From Streptomyces uncialis (GTDB taxonomy: Bacteria; Actinomycetota; Actinomycetes; Streptomycetales; Streptomycetaceae), in contig NZ_LFBV01000010.1 of NCBI RefSeq assembly GCF_001905345.1, positions 1 to 64,000 of the forward strand: DNA of 64,000 bases, written 5' to 3'. Position 1 is the stretch's first letter. Every line of letters begins with the position of its first letter. Shown here in pieces: positions 25,425 to 34,207 of this stretch. Under the pieces are notes generated by a model. It was not told where the DNA came from. It searched no databases and saw only the letters and a list, made by a program, of their open reading frames with translations. The translations under genes were made by a program, and so were the position numbers.

Positions 25425-26543
25425 TCAGCGGGGGCTTCGCACCACCATGGCCGCGGCTTGGCCGTCCCACCCCACCGAGGTGACCAGGGCGGTCACCGGC
25501 GGGGCGGCCGGCTCGGCCTGCCACAGCGCGAGGAGGGCGGCGAGCTGCATCGCGCCGCTGGCACTGAACGTCTCGCCGAGCACATCGGCGATCCGTACGG
25601 TGCGCGGCAGCCCGCCCCCCAGCGCGGCCCGCACGCCGCGCTCCTCCAGCCGCTCCAGGCCACGCTGGTGGACGGCGCCGAGCGAGACGACGTCCACCTC
25701 GTCGGGGGACACCCCGCTGCGGAGCAGCGCCCGCGTCACCGCGTCGGCCAGGCCGTCGGTGTAGCCGCGGGGGTCGGGGGTGAACCGGGTCTCGCAGGCG
25801 AGCAGTTCGGCGAGCGGGCCCTCGGCCGGGCGCTCCCGCTGCACGGTGAACACGGCGGCGCCCTCGCCCAGGGCCGCCCCGTCCCGCAGCACCCCCGTAC
25901 GGTGCCAGCCCCACGCCGCCGGGGCGCTCAGCTCCTCCGCGCCGCCGACCACCAGCCGGTCCGCGCGGCGCAGCCCGAGGGCGAGCCGTGCGTGCCGGAA
26001 GGCCAGCAGGGAGGCGGTCTGGCCGCCCGCGACGGTGGCGTTGAGGCCGCGCAGCCCGTTGCGGATGGCGATCTGTCCCGCGGCGCTGTTCATGACGGTG
26101 TTCGGGAACCGGCCCGGGTTGACCAGGTACGGCTTGTCGAGCGTCAGCGTGTCGTACAGCAGGGTGCTGTGCGTGGACACCGAGCCCGTGTTGGTGGCCA
26201 TGACCACTCCGGTGCGCGCCCCGTCGACCTCGGTGTCGCGGAGCACCTCCTTGGTGGAGATCAGCCCGAACGATGTGAGGCGGTCGAGGTACTTGGTGCC
26301 CTTGCGGCCCAGGTGCTCCTTGACGTCCAGGCCCCGCACGGCGCGTACCGGGCGCGGCGGGTACGCCTCGGCGTCCTCGCCGACCGGCCCCTCCTGCGAC
26401 TCGGTGAGCCCGAGGAGCCCGTCGGCCAGCGGACCGAGCCCGATGCCCGCCGAGGACACGACGCCGGCCGCGGTGATGTACAGCGGCTCGACGACGGTGG
26501 TGGCCGGGCCGGTGACGGCCGGGCCCGTGGTGGTGGCCGTCAC
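25425..26543 (-). CDS. KS-beta (chain length factor)
   Basis: A 372-residue ketosynthase-like protein that lacks the catalytic Cys. The position is occupied by Gln175 in VAGGQTAS, the hallmark of the chain length factor of type II polyketide synthases. The HGTGT motif of active enzymes is also lost (VSLGAVHQRG instead). It pairs with KS-alpha and sets chain length. It is coupled to KS-alpha by a GTGA overlap at 26540-26543. Being shorter than KS-alpha is normal for the family. Confidence 0.92.
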   Translation of the reverse strand: MTATTTGPAVTGPATTVVEPLYITAAGVVSSAGIGLGPLADGLLGLTESQEGPVGEDAEAYPPRPVRAVRGLDVKEHLGRKGTKYLDRLTSFGLISTKEVLRDTEVDGARTGVVMATNTGSVSTHSTLLYDTLTLDKPYLVNPGRFPNTVMNSAAGQIAIRNGLRGLNATVAGGQTASLLAFRHARLALGLRRADRLVVGGAEELSAPAAWGWHRTGVLRDGAALGEGAAVFTVQRERPAEGPLAELLACETRFTPDPRGYTDGLADAVTRALLRSGVSPDEVDVVSLGAVHQRGLERLEERGVRAALGGGLPRTVRIADVLGETFSASGAMQLAALLALWQAEPAAPPVTALVTSVGWDGQAAAMVVRSPR

Positions 26544-27787
26544 GACACCCTCCCCAAGATGGTGATGACGTTGTTGCCGCCGAACGCGAAGCCGTGGTTC
26601 TGCACGATGTCGAGCCGGGCCGCGCGTCCGACGCCGGCCACCGGGTCGACGCCCTCGCCGAGTTCCGGATCGGGCTCGGTGATGTTGGCGGTGGGCGGCA
26701 GGAAGTCCTGCTCCAGGGCCTTGCAGCAGGCGATCGCCCCGAAGCCGGAGGCGGCGCCCATGGTGTGGCCGAGCATCGACTTGATGGAGCTGATCGGCGG
26801 GATGCGCTCGCCGAACACCTCGCGCGCGGCGGCGACCTCGGTGGCGTCGTTGGTCGGGGTGCCGGTGCCGTGGGCGCAGATGTAGTCGATCTGCTCGGGG
26901 CGGACCCCGGCGGCCTCGTGCGCGGCACGGATGCACGCGGCGATGCTGGTGTTGTCCGGGTGGACCATGTGGGAGGCGTCGCAGTTGGCGGCGTAGCCGA
27001 GCACCTCGGCGTAGATCCGCGCCCCGCGCCCGACCGCGTGCTCGTACGTCTCCAGCACCAGGACGGCCCCGCCCTCACCGGTGACGATACCGGTGCGGTC
27101 GGCCGCGAAGGGCCGCGGGACGTCCTCGGCCATCGCGCCCAGCGCGTAGAAGCCCGCGTGGGTGAGCCGGTTGACGGCGTCCGCGCCGCCCGCCAGCATC
27201 ACCTCGGCCTCGCCGCTGCGGACCAGGTCGTAGGCGTAGCCCAGCGCGTAGTTGGAGGCGGAGCAGGCGGTCGGGATGGTCTGCGTCTCGCCGCTGAGCC
27301 GCAGTTCCGTGCTGACCGCGTTGGCGATCCGGGAGGCCGGGGTCTGCCCGGCCAGCCGTCCGTCGATCGTGTGCAGCCCGTCGGCCACCCACTGCTCGGC
27401 GAGTTCCTGGATGACCGCGGACTCACCGCTGGTGGTGCCCATGATCGCGCCGGCGCGGGCGAGCTCCAGCTGGCCCTCGTCGATCCCGGCGTCGGCGACG
27501 GCGAGCCGGGCGGCCGCGGCCGCCAGCAGACCGCTGCGCCCCCAGCTTCCCGGGTCGAGCCGCTTGAGGTGGTCGGCCGGTTCGAAGTCGAGGACCTCAC
27601 CGGCGTTGCGACGCGGGAAGGCACTCGCGTCGAAGCTCGTGATCGGCTTGGTTCCGACCGTCCCCGCACGGACGGCGGCGGCGAACACATCGGCGCCGAT
27701 ACCGACGGGCGACACCGCGCCGAGCCCCGTGATCACGACGCGGCGCCTTTCCGGCGCCCCGGCTACGGAAAGACCGGGCTCAGCCAT
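26540..27787 (-). CDS. KS-alpha (beta-ketoacyl-ACP synthase)
   Basis: A 415-residue FabF-type condensing enzyme with an intact Cys-His-His triad: Cys175 in PTACSAS, His306 in HGTGTPTND, and His341 in SIKSMLGHTMGAASG with Lys336. Start and end fit the FabF family. It condenses malonyl-ACP units with the chain on the ACP. The ATG at 27787 overlaps the ACP stop by 8 bp, and its stop overlaps KS-beta, so ACP, KS-alpha and KS-beta form a coupled operon. FabF-like KS-alpha with KR and HadAB suggests highly reducing chemistry. Confidence 0.93.
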   Translation of the reverse strand: MAEPGLSVAGAPERRRVVITGLGAVSPVGIGADVFAAAVRAGTVGTKPITSFDASAFPRRNAGEVLDFEPADHLKRLDPGSWGRSGLLAAAAARLAVADAGIDEGQLELARAGAIMGTTSGESAVIQELAEQWVADGLHTIDGRLAGQTPASRIANAVSTELRLSGETQTIPTACSASNYALGYAYDLVRSGEAEVMLAGGADAVNRLTHAGFYALGAMAEDVPRPFAADRTGIVTGEGGAVLVLETYEHAVGRGARIYAEVLGYAANCDASHMVHPDNTSIAACIRAAHEAAGVRPEQIDYICAHGTGTPTNDATEVAAAREVFGERIPPISSIKSMLGHTMGAASGFGAIACCKALEQDFLPPTANITEPDPELGEGVDPVAGVGRAARLDIVQNHGFAFGGNNVITILGRVS

Positions 27788-28055
27788 CCGCGCGCTCCTT
27801 GGCGTACTGCACGACCGCGTCCACCAGCAGGCGCAGGTTGAAGAGTTCACCGAGCTCGGTCTTCGGAATGGCGACGCCGAGTTCCTTCTCGATGCGGGAG
27901 ACCACCGTGATCAGCGAGAGCGAGTCGCTGTCGTAGTCGTCGATGAAGTGTCCGCTGTCGGTCAGCTCGCCGTCCTCCAGCTCCAGTTCCTCGTTGACGA
28001 TCTGGCTGACCTGCGCGTGGTATTCGACGGCCGTGGTAACGGTCTGCTGAGTCAT
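27780..28055 (-). CDS. acyl carrier protein
   Basis: A 91-residue acyl carrier protein. The phosphopantetheine Ser45 is in DDYDSDSLSLITVVSRIE, with the usual DSL signature. The rest is the four-helix acidic fold, ending in LRLLVDAVVQYAKERA. It should be activated by the PPTase at 12068 and loaded by the transferase at 28302. The ATG at 28055 has GAGAGGAA upstream. It is first in the ACP-KS-alpha-KS-beta operon and is divergent from the transferase across 246 bp. Confidence 0.92.
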   Translation of the reverse strand: MTQQTVTTAVEYHAQVSQIVNEELELEDGELTDSGHFIDDYDSDSLSLITVVSRIEKELGVAIPKTELGELFNLRLLVDAVVQYAKERADG

Positions 28056-28260
28056 GCGCGTTCCTCTCATCCTGTGCGGGGCGAACAGAACGGAACGTAA
28101 ACAGGCCGAAGTTGGGCGTACAAGAGTCACCCCACGAAAGGCGTACGACATTCATCGAAAGTGACATCGAACCGTGTGGTGACCACGTTCCACGGCATTT
28201 GCCCGCCCCTTTTTCTCGCTTTTATTCGTGCTCCATCGGGCTTCCAGAGGGGGTTGTCAA

Positions 28261-28283
28261 TCTGGTATCCAGCGAATACCAGA
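28261..28283. promoter_or_regulatory. inverted repeat before the malonyltransferase gene
   Basis: TCTGGTAT and ATACCAGA form 8-bp arms around a 7-bp spacer, ending 18 bp before the ATG at 28302. It lies in the gap between ACP and transferase genes and is a candidate operator for the TetR at 31020 or another cluster regulator. Which protein binds is not known. Confidence 0.5.
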
Positions 28284-28301
28284 AGGTGGGGGTCAGCCGA
28301 T

Positions 28302-29261
28302 ATGAGCGGTCCACGTTTGGCACTGACATTTCCCGGCCAGGGTGCGCAGCAGCCCGGGATGGGCCGCCCCTGGACGACCAGCCCTGGCTGGTTCCTGGCG
28401 GAGCGGGCCGCCGAGGTCACCGGCCGCGATGTGGTGGATCTGCTGCTGCACGCCGACGAGCAGCGGCTGCGCCGCACCGACAACGCGCAGCTCGCCACGT
28501 TCGTGCTGGAGATGGTGATCCTCCATGAGCTGCGTCAGGCGCTGCCCACGGCGGACCGGCCGCTGGTGTGCGCCGGGCACAGTCTGGGCGAGTACTCGGC
28601 GCTGGTCGCCGCGGGCATCCTGAGCTTCGAGGACGGGGCGCGGCTGGTCGCCGAGCGCGGCGCCGCGATGCGGGCGGCGTGCGCCGCCGAGGCCGGCACG
28701 ATGGCGGTCGTCGTGGGGCTGCCGCCGGACGAGGTCGAGGCGGCCACCGCGTCGGTGCGCGCCGACGGGGGCCGGGTGTGGGTGGCGAACCTGAACTCGC
28801 CGCTCCAGTCGGTGCTCTCGGGCAGCGAGGAGTCCGTCGGGCACTGCGCGAAGCTGCTCGGGGACTCCCCCGCCGCGCGGATCGTGTCGATCCCGGTCGG
28901 CGGCGCCTTCCACACCCCGCTGATGGCGCCCGCCGCGCTGGCGTTCCGCAAGGCGCTGAGCGGTACGGAGTTCCGGGCCGGGTTCGCGCCGGTCGTGGCC
29001 AACATCGACGCGCGGGCGCACCGGGGCCGCGACAACTGGCCGCGCATCCTGGAGCGGCAGCTCACCTCCCCGGTGCGGTGGACGGAATCGGTGCGGACGA
29101 TGGCCGACGACCTGTACTGCGACATGCTCGTGGAGATCGGCCCGGGCCGCACCCTCACCGGGCTGGCCCGCCGGATCAGTCCCCGGGTGTCCCGGCTGAC
29201 CGTCAGCGAACCGGGCCAGCTGCCGGCCGTGCCCGCGCCCGCCGGACGGAACGTCGCGTGA
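28302..29261 (+). CDS. malonyl-CoA:ACP transacylase
   Basis: A 319-residue FabD-type transferase. The nucleophile Ser94 is in CAGHSLGEYSAL, the oxyanion motif is FPGQGAQQPGMG (10-21), and the partner His204 is in VGGAFHTPLM, a pattern that fits malonyl rather than methylmalonyl specificity. It loads the ACP with extender units. A cluster-encoded copy lets the pathway run without borrowing fatty acid FabD. It is coupled to the flavoprotein gene by a GTGA overlap. The ATG follows AAGGTGGGGG. Confidence 0.92.
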   Translation: MSGPRLALTFPGQGAQQPGMGRPWTTSPGWFLAERAAEVTGRDVVDLLLHADEQRLRRTDNAQLATFVLEMVILHELRQALPTADRPLVCAGHSLGEYSALVAAGILSFEDGARLVAERGAAMRAACAAEAGTMAVVVGLPPDEVEAATASVRADGGRVWVANLNSPLQSVLSGSEESVGHCAKLLGDSPAARIVSIPVGGAFHTPLMAPAALAFRKALSGTEFRAGFAPVVANIDARAHRGRDNWPRILERQLTSPVRWTESVRTMADDLYCDMLVEIGPGRTLTGLARRISPRVSRLTVSEPGQLPAVPAPAGRNVA

Positions 29262-30961
29262 GCGGGACGGGGAACGTGAGCGGAGCGGAGAGCGTGAGCG
29301 GTACGGGCACGGCCGGTGGCGGCAGCGGCTCGTCGTGGGACGCGGTGGTGATCGGCTCCGGTATCGGCGGGCTGGTGAGCGCCGCGTATCTCGCCGTCGC
29401 GGGCAAACGCGTCCTGGTCGCCGAGCAGGCGGGTGTCGCCGGCGGGAACAGCCATGTGTTCCGAAGACGCCGCGCCTACGAGTTCGACGTGGGGCTGCAC
29501 TACCTCGGCGACTGCGGGTCGGACGGGGTACTGCCCGCGATCCTCGACGGTCTCGGGCTGCGCGGGCGCATCACCTACCGGGAGATGGACCCGGACGGCT
29601 TCGACCGGGTGCTGATCCCCGGCGCCGCCCTCGACGTCCCCGCCGACTGGGCCGGGTACCGCAAGCGGGTCACGGACCTGTGCCCGCAGGACGCCGCCGG
29701 GATCGACGCGTTCGTGGACGTGGTCTCCGGACTCGGCGCCGAACGGCGGGACGCCATCCTCACCGCCGAGGACGTGCCCATGGCCGAACTGCCGCAGCGC
29801 GCACCGCAGTCGGTGGCCTGGGGGCGGCGCACCCTCGCCGATCTCTTCGACCACTGCGGGCTCTCCGCGCGGGCCCGGACGCTGCTCGCCGCGCAGTCCC
29901 CCAACTACGGGATGGCGCCGGACGAGGCGACCGTGGCGACCCACGCGACGCTCGTCGACCACTACATGCGGGGCGCCTACTACCCCGAGGGCGGCGGTCA
30001 GATGCTGGCCGCGGGGCTGCTGGAGGTGATCCGCGCGTGGGGCGGTGAACTGCGTACCCATGCCCGGGTGCGGCGGGTCCTGGTGGACGGGAAGCGGGCC
30101 ACGGGCGTCGAGTTCGCGGACGGGACCCGGGTAGCGGCGCCGGTCGTCGTCTCCAACGCGGACTACCGGCGGACCATGCTGGACCTGGTGGGCGCCGAGC
30201 ATCTGCCCCGCCGGCTGGCGGCGAAGACCCAGGACGCGCGGATGGCGCTGCCCTGGGCGACCGTCTACGTCGGGCTGTCCGAGGACCTCGGGCGGCACGC
30301 CAACCTCTGGTGGTACCGCGACGACGACATCGAGCGGTTCTACCGCTCCCTGCGCGACGGCTCCGCCTCCGGCGGCACGGACTTCCTGTTCGTCTCCTTC
30401 GCCAACGGCAAGGACCCGGACACCCGCCGTATCTGCCCGCCGGGCCACTCCAACTTCCAGCTGATGACGCTGTGCCCGCCCGGTCTGGAGCCCTGGGGGG
30501 TGAGCGCCGGTCCGGCGGACGGCGAGCGGTACCGCGACAACCCGGAGTACCTGCGGCGCAAGGCGGCGCTGACGGAGTCGGTGCTGGACGCCGCGGAGGA
30601 GGTGCTCGGGCCCTTCCGGGACCGGATCACCCATCTGGAGACGGCGACCCCGCTCACCCAGGAGCGGTACACCCTGTCCACCGGCGGCACCCCCTTCGGC
30701 ATGGCGCGCTGGGGCGCCACCGGGGCCCGCCCCGACACGGCGACCGTGATCGAGGGCCTGCACATCGCGGGCGCCAACACCCGCTACGGCAACGGCATCA
30801 CCGGCTCCGCGGTGAGCGGTATCGCGTGCGCGGGCCAGATCCTCGGACGGCGGCTGATGCACGAGGTGCACGCGGGCGCGGTCCTCGGGGACCCGTCGCT
30901 GCTGCCGGAGCGCGGCGCCGGCTGGGAGCCGCTGCGCGGATCCCGGCAGGGCCGTTCATGA
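29258..30961 (+). CDS. phytoene-desaturase-like FAD oxidoreductase
   Basis: A 567-residue NAD(P)/FAD-dependent oxidoreductase of the CrtI/retinol saturase group. The dinucleotide site is VVIGSGIGGLVSAAYLA, soon followed by the Glu of AEQ. The C-terminal FAD contact is GLHIAGANTRYGNGITGSAV. The N-terminal 27 residues are Ser/Gly-rich and probably disordered. Related proteins occur in cinnamoyl-type highly reducing type II clusters, where they desaturate or aromatise the polyene. It is coupled to the transferase (GTGA). Here it may oxidise the growing or final polyene. Confidence 0.85.
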   Translation: MSGTGNVSGAESVSGTGTAGGGSGSSWDAVVIGSGIGGLVSAAYLAVAGKRVLVAEQAGVAGGNSHVFRRRRAYEFDVGLHYLGDCGSDGVLPAILDGLGLRGRITYREMDPDGFDRVLIPGAALDVPADWAGYRKRVTDLCPQDAAGIDAFVDVVSGLGAERRDAILTAEDVPMAELPQRAPQSVAWGRRTLADLFDHCGLSARARTLLAAQSPNYGMAPDEATVATHATLVDHYMRGAYYPEGGGQMLAAGLLEVIRAWGGELRTHARVRRVLVDGKRATGVEFADGTRVAAPVVVSNADYRRTMLDLVGAEHLPRRLAAKTQDARMALPWATVYVGLSEDLGRHANLWWYRDDDIERFYRSLRDGSASGGTDFLFVSFANGKDPDTRRICPPGHSNFQLMTLCPPGLEPWGVSAGPADGERYRDNPEYLRRKAALTESVLDAAEEVLGPFRDRITHLETATPLTQERYTLSTGGTPFGMARWGATGARPDTATVIEGLHIAGANTRYGNGITGSAVSGIACAGQILGRRLMHEVHAGAVLGDPSLLPERGAGWEPLRGSRQGRS

Positions 30962-31019
30962 TCCGCTCCCCCCGGTACGCGGCGGGGCCGGACAGCGGCG
31001 CGCGAAGACGGGAGGGGGC

Positions 31020-31574
31020 ATGCGGCTGAGCTCGGCGCAGCGGCGTGAGGCGGTCGTCCGGGCCGCGGTGACCGAGTTCGCGGCGGGTGGCTTCCACGGC
31101 ACGCCCATGGACCGGATCGCCGGACGGGCCGGGATCTCGCAGCCCTATCTCTTCCGGCTGTTCCCGAACAAGCGCACCCTGTTCGAGAAGGCCGTCGAGC
31201 GGTGCTTCCAGGAGACGGGCGACTTCTACGCGCGGGCCGCCGAGGGACTGCGCGGCACGGACGCCCTCGACGCGATGGCCCGCTCGCGCAAGAGGTTCCT
31301 GGACGACAGCAGCCTGCCGCTGCTGCGGCTGCACGCCGTCACGGCGGTGCTCGCCGCGGGCGACCCCGGTATCACCGACCAGGTCCGCCGGAGCTGGGCG
31401 GCGCTGTGGTTCTCGGTCGAGGACCGGACGGGCGCGCCGCCCGCCGAGGTCCGCGCGTTCTTCGCGCAGGAGCTGCTGATGATCGCCCAGGCCGCGCTGG
31501 AGGGCCCCCGGGGTCCGGCGGACGACCGGGGCGGTCCGGGCGGTCCGGGCGGTCCGGCGGACGGTGGAGGCTGA
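31020..31574 (+). CDS. TetR family regulator
   Basis: A 184-residue TetR-type repressor. The N-terminal helix-turn-helix is FHGTPMDRIAGRAGISQPYL, then FRLFPNKRTLFEKAV. The C-terminal domain is helical, and the tail is Gly/Pro-rich. It is not like the gamma-butyrolactone receptor ArpA in its DNA-binding region, so a direct role as the AfsA receptor is doubtful. It follows the flavoprotein by 58 bp and probably shares its transcript, or controls nearby exporters. The ATG at 31020 follows GGGAGGGGG. Confidence 0.85.
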   Translation: MRLSSAQRREAVVRAAVTEFAAGGFHGTPMDRIAGRAGISQPYLFRLFPNKRTLFEKAVERCFQETGDFYARAAEGLRGTDALDAMARSRKRFLDDSSLPLLRLHAVTAVLAAGDPGITDQVRRSWAALWFSVEDRTGAPPAEVRAFFAQELLMIAQAALEGPRGPADDRGGPGGPGGPADGGG

Positions 31575-31598
31575 GGGCCCGGAAGCCGGGACCCCGGG

Positions 31599-32603
31599 TC
31601 ATCCCGCGAGCGGCACCGGGCCCACCGCACCCGCCGGGGCCACCGAGGCAGCGGGACCCACCGCACCCACCGAGGCCGCAACACCCACCGCACCCACCGG
31701 GGCCCGCCCCCGGTCGAACTCCTCCCGGAGGAGCCGGGCGAGCATCAGCAGTTGCCGGGAACCCCGGTCGGTGCGCCAGATCAGCGCCATCTGCGACGGC
31801 TCGTCGAGTCCGTCCACCGGGAGATAGCGCACATCACCGCGGACGGCGCGCTCGGCCAGCGGGCGGCAGACCAGCATGGCGTGCCCGCCGGAGGCGACGA
31901 GCGCGAGGCCCTCCTGGACGGTGGTGATCCCCGTGGTGGAACGGACGGGCGCGCCCGCGGGGGTGGTACGCGGCACCCGGGCGGCCTTCCAGTCGTCGGG
32001 GGCTTCCCCGGCCGGATGGAGGAGATCCAGACCGGCCAGCTCCTCGACATCCGCCCGCCCGGCCGCGGCCAGCGGATGGGAGGACGCGACGGCGAGCAGC
32101 CGGTCCTGCGGCGGGAAGCGGAAGCCGCAGGTCAGCGCGGGGTCGGTGGCGGGCAGCTCCACGACGACCGCGTCGACCCGGCCGTCGAGCACCGCCGAGA
32201 ACGGTGAGCCCAGCGGGATCTCGCTCAGCGCCATCGTGACGTCGTGGTGGGCGCGCAGCCGGCGGAACGCCTCGGTGACCTCCTCGTAGACGCTGCCGTG
32301 GAAGCCGACCCGCAACCGCTGGAGGGTGCCGCTCCCGGCCCGCTCCCGGGCCCGGGTGATCACCGTGGACAGGGTCTCGTAGGCCGGGCGCACCTCGTCC
32401 ACGAACTGCGCGCCGAAGGGGCTGAGCGAGACGCGGCGGCTGGTGCGGTCGACGAGCCGCACCCCGACCCGGCGTTCGAGGGAGGCGACGAGCTGGCTGA
32501 CCCGGCTCTGGGAACAGCCCAGCCGGGTGGCGGTCCGCCCGAAGTGCAGCTCGTCGGCCAGGACCAGCAGGCACTCGATCTCCTGGACATGGACCTGGTT
32601 CAT
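31599..32603 (-). CDS. LysR family regulator
   Basis: A 334-residue LysR-type regulator with a helix-turn-helix at about residues 20-40 (RTATRLGCSQSRVSQLVASL) and the inducer-binding domain after residue 90. The C-terminal 30 residues are a Gly/Ala/Val repeat. The ATG at 32603 is preferred over the upstream GTG at 32636 because GGGAGG precedes it. It is divergent from the MFS gene across 99 bp, which contain a short inverted repeat, so it probably controls that exporter. Confidence 0.9.
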   Translation of the reverse strand: MNQVHVQEIECLLVLADELHFGRTATRLGCSQSRVSQLVASLERRVGVRLVDRTSRRVSLSPFGAQFVDEVRPAYETLSTVITRARERAGSGTLQRLRVGFHGSVYEEVTEAFRRLRAHHDVTMALSEIPLGSPFSAVLDGRVDAVVVELPATDPALTCGFRFPPQDRLLAVASSHPLAAAGRADVEELAGLDLLHPAGEAPDDWKAARVPRTTPAGAPVRSTTGITTVQEGLALVASGGHAMLVCRPLAERAVRGDVRYLPVDGLDEPSQMALIWRTDRGSRQLLMLARLLREEFDRGRAPVGAVGVAASVGAVGPAASVAPAGAVGPVPLAG

Positions 32604-32645
32604 CAACGGCCTCCCGGCGTCCCGCTCATCGATCACTCCACCTCA

Positions 32646-32656
32646 TCAACCGTTGA
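32646..32656. promoter_or_regulatory. LysR-type inverted repeat
   Basis: TCAACCGTTGA is a perfect inverted repeat (5-bp arms, one-base centre) between the divergent LysR and MFS genes. It fits the size of a core LysR box; the site is inferred only from position and symmetry. Confidence 0.45.
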
Positions 32657-32702
32657 GAAGTTCGGCGTTGTTCCCGCTCCGGCCCGCTGCTTGATTGAGG
32701 TC

Positions 32703-33986
32703 ATGGCTTCGTACGCACCGGTCGACAGCGCCGGTTCCGATCCGGATCGCACCACCGCACGGCAGTGGCTGGCGGTCGCGGTCCTGTCGCTCAGCACCTT
32801 CGTGGTGGTGACCTCCGAGATGCTGCCGGTCGGGGTGCTGACCCCGATGGCCGACGGATTGCGGATCTCCCCCGGCTCGGCGGGCTTCAGCCTGTCCGTC
32901 ACGGGTCTGACGACGGCGGTCACCGCCCCCTTGGTACCCCGGCTGCTGGGCGGGCTCGACCGCCGTACGGTGCTGGCCGCGGCGATGGTGGTGCTGGCCG
33001 CGGGCAACGCGCTGACCGCCGTGGCCGGGGGCTTCGGTCCGCTGGTCGTCTCCCGGATCGTCCTGGGGATCGGGATGGGGGTGGTGTGGGGTCTGGCGGC
33101 GGCGGTCGCGACCCGGCTCGTGGCGGCCCGTAACACCGCGCTCGCGGTGTCCGTCGCCGTCAGCGGTGTCGCGGCGGCCTCGGTCGTCGGGGTGCCCCTG
33201 GGCACCGTGATCAGCAACGCGTTCGGCTGGCGCGCGGCGTTCGCCGTCCTGGCCACGGCCGCGCTGCTGCTCGCCGCCGGGCTGCTGCTGACGCTCCCCC
33301 GGCTGCCGCGCCCGCCCGCGCCGACGGGTACGGACGGCCGGGCGGAACGCGGGTCGCTGCTGCGCAACACCCAGGTCGCCGTCGGACTGGTACTGATCGT
33401 GTTCCTGGTCACGGCGCACTTCGCCGCGTACACCTACGTACGGCCCGTCCTTGAGGAGCGCACCGGGCTGACGGACGGTTCCGTGGCCCTGGTCCTGGCC
33501 GTGTACGGCGTCTTCGGTCTGATCGGCAACTTCGCCGCGGGCGCCCTCGCGGCGCGCCGCGCCCGTCCCACCCTGCTCGGTCTGACGGCCGGTATCGGCG
33601 CGGCGGTCGCGCTGCTCGCCTTCTTCGGCACGGTCACGGGCATCACCGCCGCGGCGGTCGCCCTGTGGGGCCTGGCGTACGGCGGGGTGTCGGTGGCCTG
33701 CCAGATCTGGATGGCCCAGGCGGCACCCCACCGCGTCGAGCAGGTGACCGGGCTGTACGTCGGTGTCTTCACCGCGGCCATCGCCCTGGGCGCCTTCCTG
33801 GGCGGGACGATCGTGGAGGCGGCGGGCATCACGGCCCTGCTGTGGAGCGCGGTGGCCCTCACGGCGGCGGCCCTCGTCACCGGCCTGGCGCGCCCGGGCC
33901 GGGCGGACCGGGGCCCCGGCCCCGGGGAGCGGCGCGGCGCGTCCGCCGGACGACGCGCGGACACGTCCGGGAAGACGACCGCCTGA
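32703..33986 (+). CDS. DHA1-family MFS exporter
   Basis: A 427-residue exporter with twelve predicted helices. The N-terminal half has VVVTSEMLPVGVLTPMADGL and the motif C-like GVAAASVVGVPLGTVIS. It resembles the exporter at 40952-42154 (matching stretches around the first helix and around TAHFAAYTYVRPVL/FGHFAAYTFVSPVL), so the two are paralogues. The ATG at 32703 has GAGG close upstream. It is divergent from LysR and marks the end of the cluster. A hairpin follows at 34014-34066. Confidence 0.88.
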   Translation: MASYAPVDSAGSDPDRTTARQWLAVAVLSLSTFVVVTSEMLPVGVLTPMADGLRISPGSAGFSLSVTGLTTAVTAPLVPRLLGGLDRRTVLAAAMVVLAAGNALTAVAGGFGPLVVSRIVLGIGMGVVWGLAAAVATRLVAARNTALAVSVAVSGVAAASVVGVPLGTVISNAFGWRAAFAVLATAALLLAAGLLLTLPRLPRPPAPTGTDGRAERGSLLRNTQVAVGLVLIVFLVTAHFAAYTYVRPVLEERTGLTDGSVALVLAVYGVFGLIGNFAAGALAARRARPTLLGLTAGIGAAVALLAFFGTVTGITAAAVALWGLAYGGVSVACQIWMAQAAPHRVEQVTGLYVGVFTAAIALGAFLGGTIVEAAGITALLWSAVALTAAALVTGLARPGRADRGPGPGERRGASAGRRADTSGKTTA

Positions 33987-34013
33987 GCGCAACAAGGCCC
34001 ACCGGGCTGACGC

Positions 34014-34066
34014 GTACAGGCCCGCCCCCACGGGAACCCGGCGGTTTCCAGGGGACGGGCCTGTAC
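34014..34066 (+). terminator. hairpin terminator after the exporter
   Basis: GTACAGGCCCG at 34014-34024 pairs with CGGGCCTGTAC at 34056-34066. It lies 28 bp after the exporter stop and separates the cluster from the TIR locus. Confidence 0.6.
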
Positions 34067-34207
34067 GGCTGCGCGCCGGCCCGCCGCAACAGCCCGCCGT
34101 AAGGCCATCCGCACCACAGACCTGCGCGCGTTCCGCTGCCCATATCGCTCCCTCTCGATATCCTGGAGTGTCACAGCGCGACCACCATGCGTTCGTGCGG
34201 GGGAAAC

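Noticed and set aside
31020..31574. TetR as the receptor of an AfsA-made butyrolactone
   Set aside because: Its DNA-binding region does not resemble ArpA/ScbR-type receptors, so I kept it as a general TetR.
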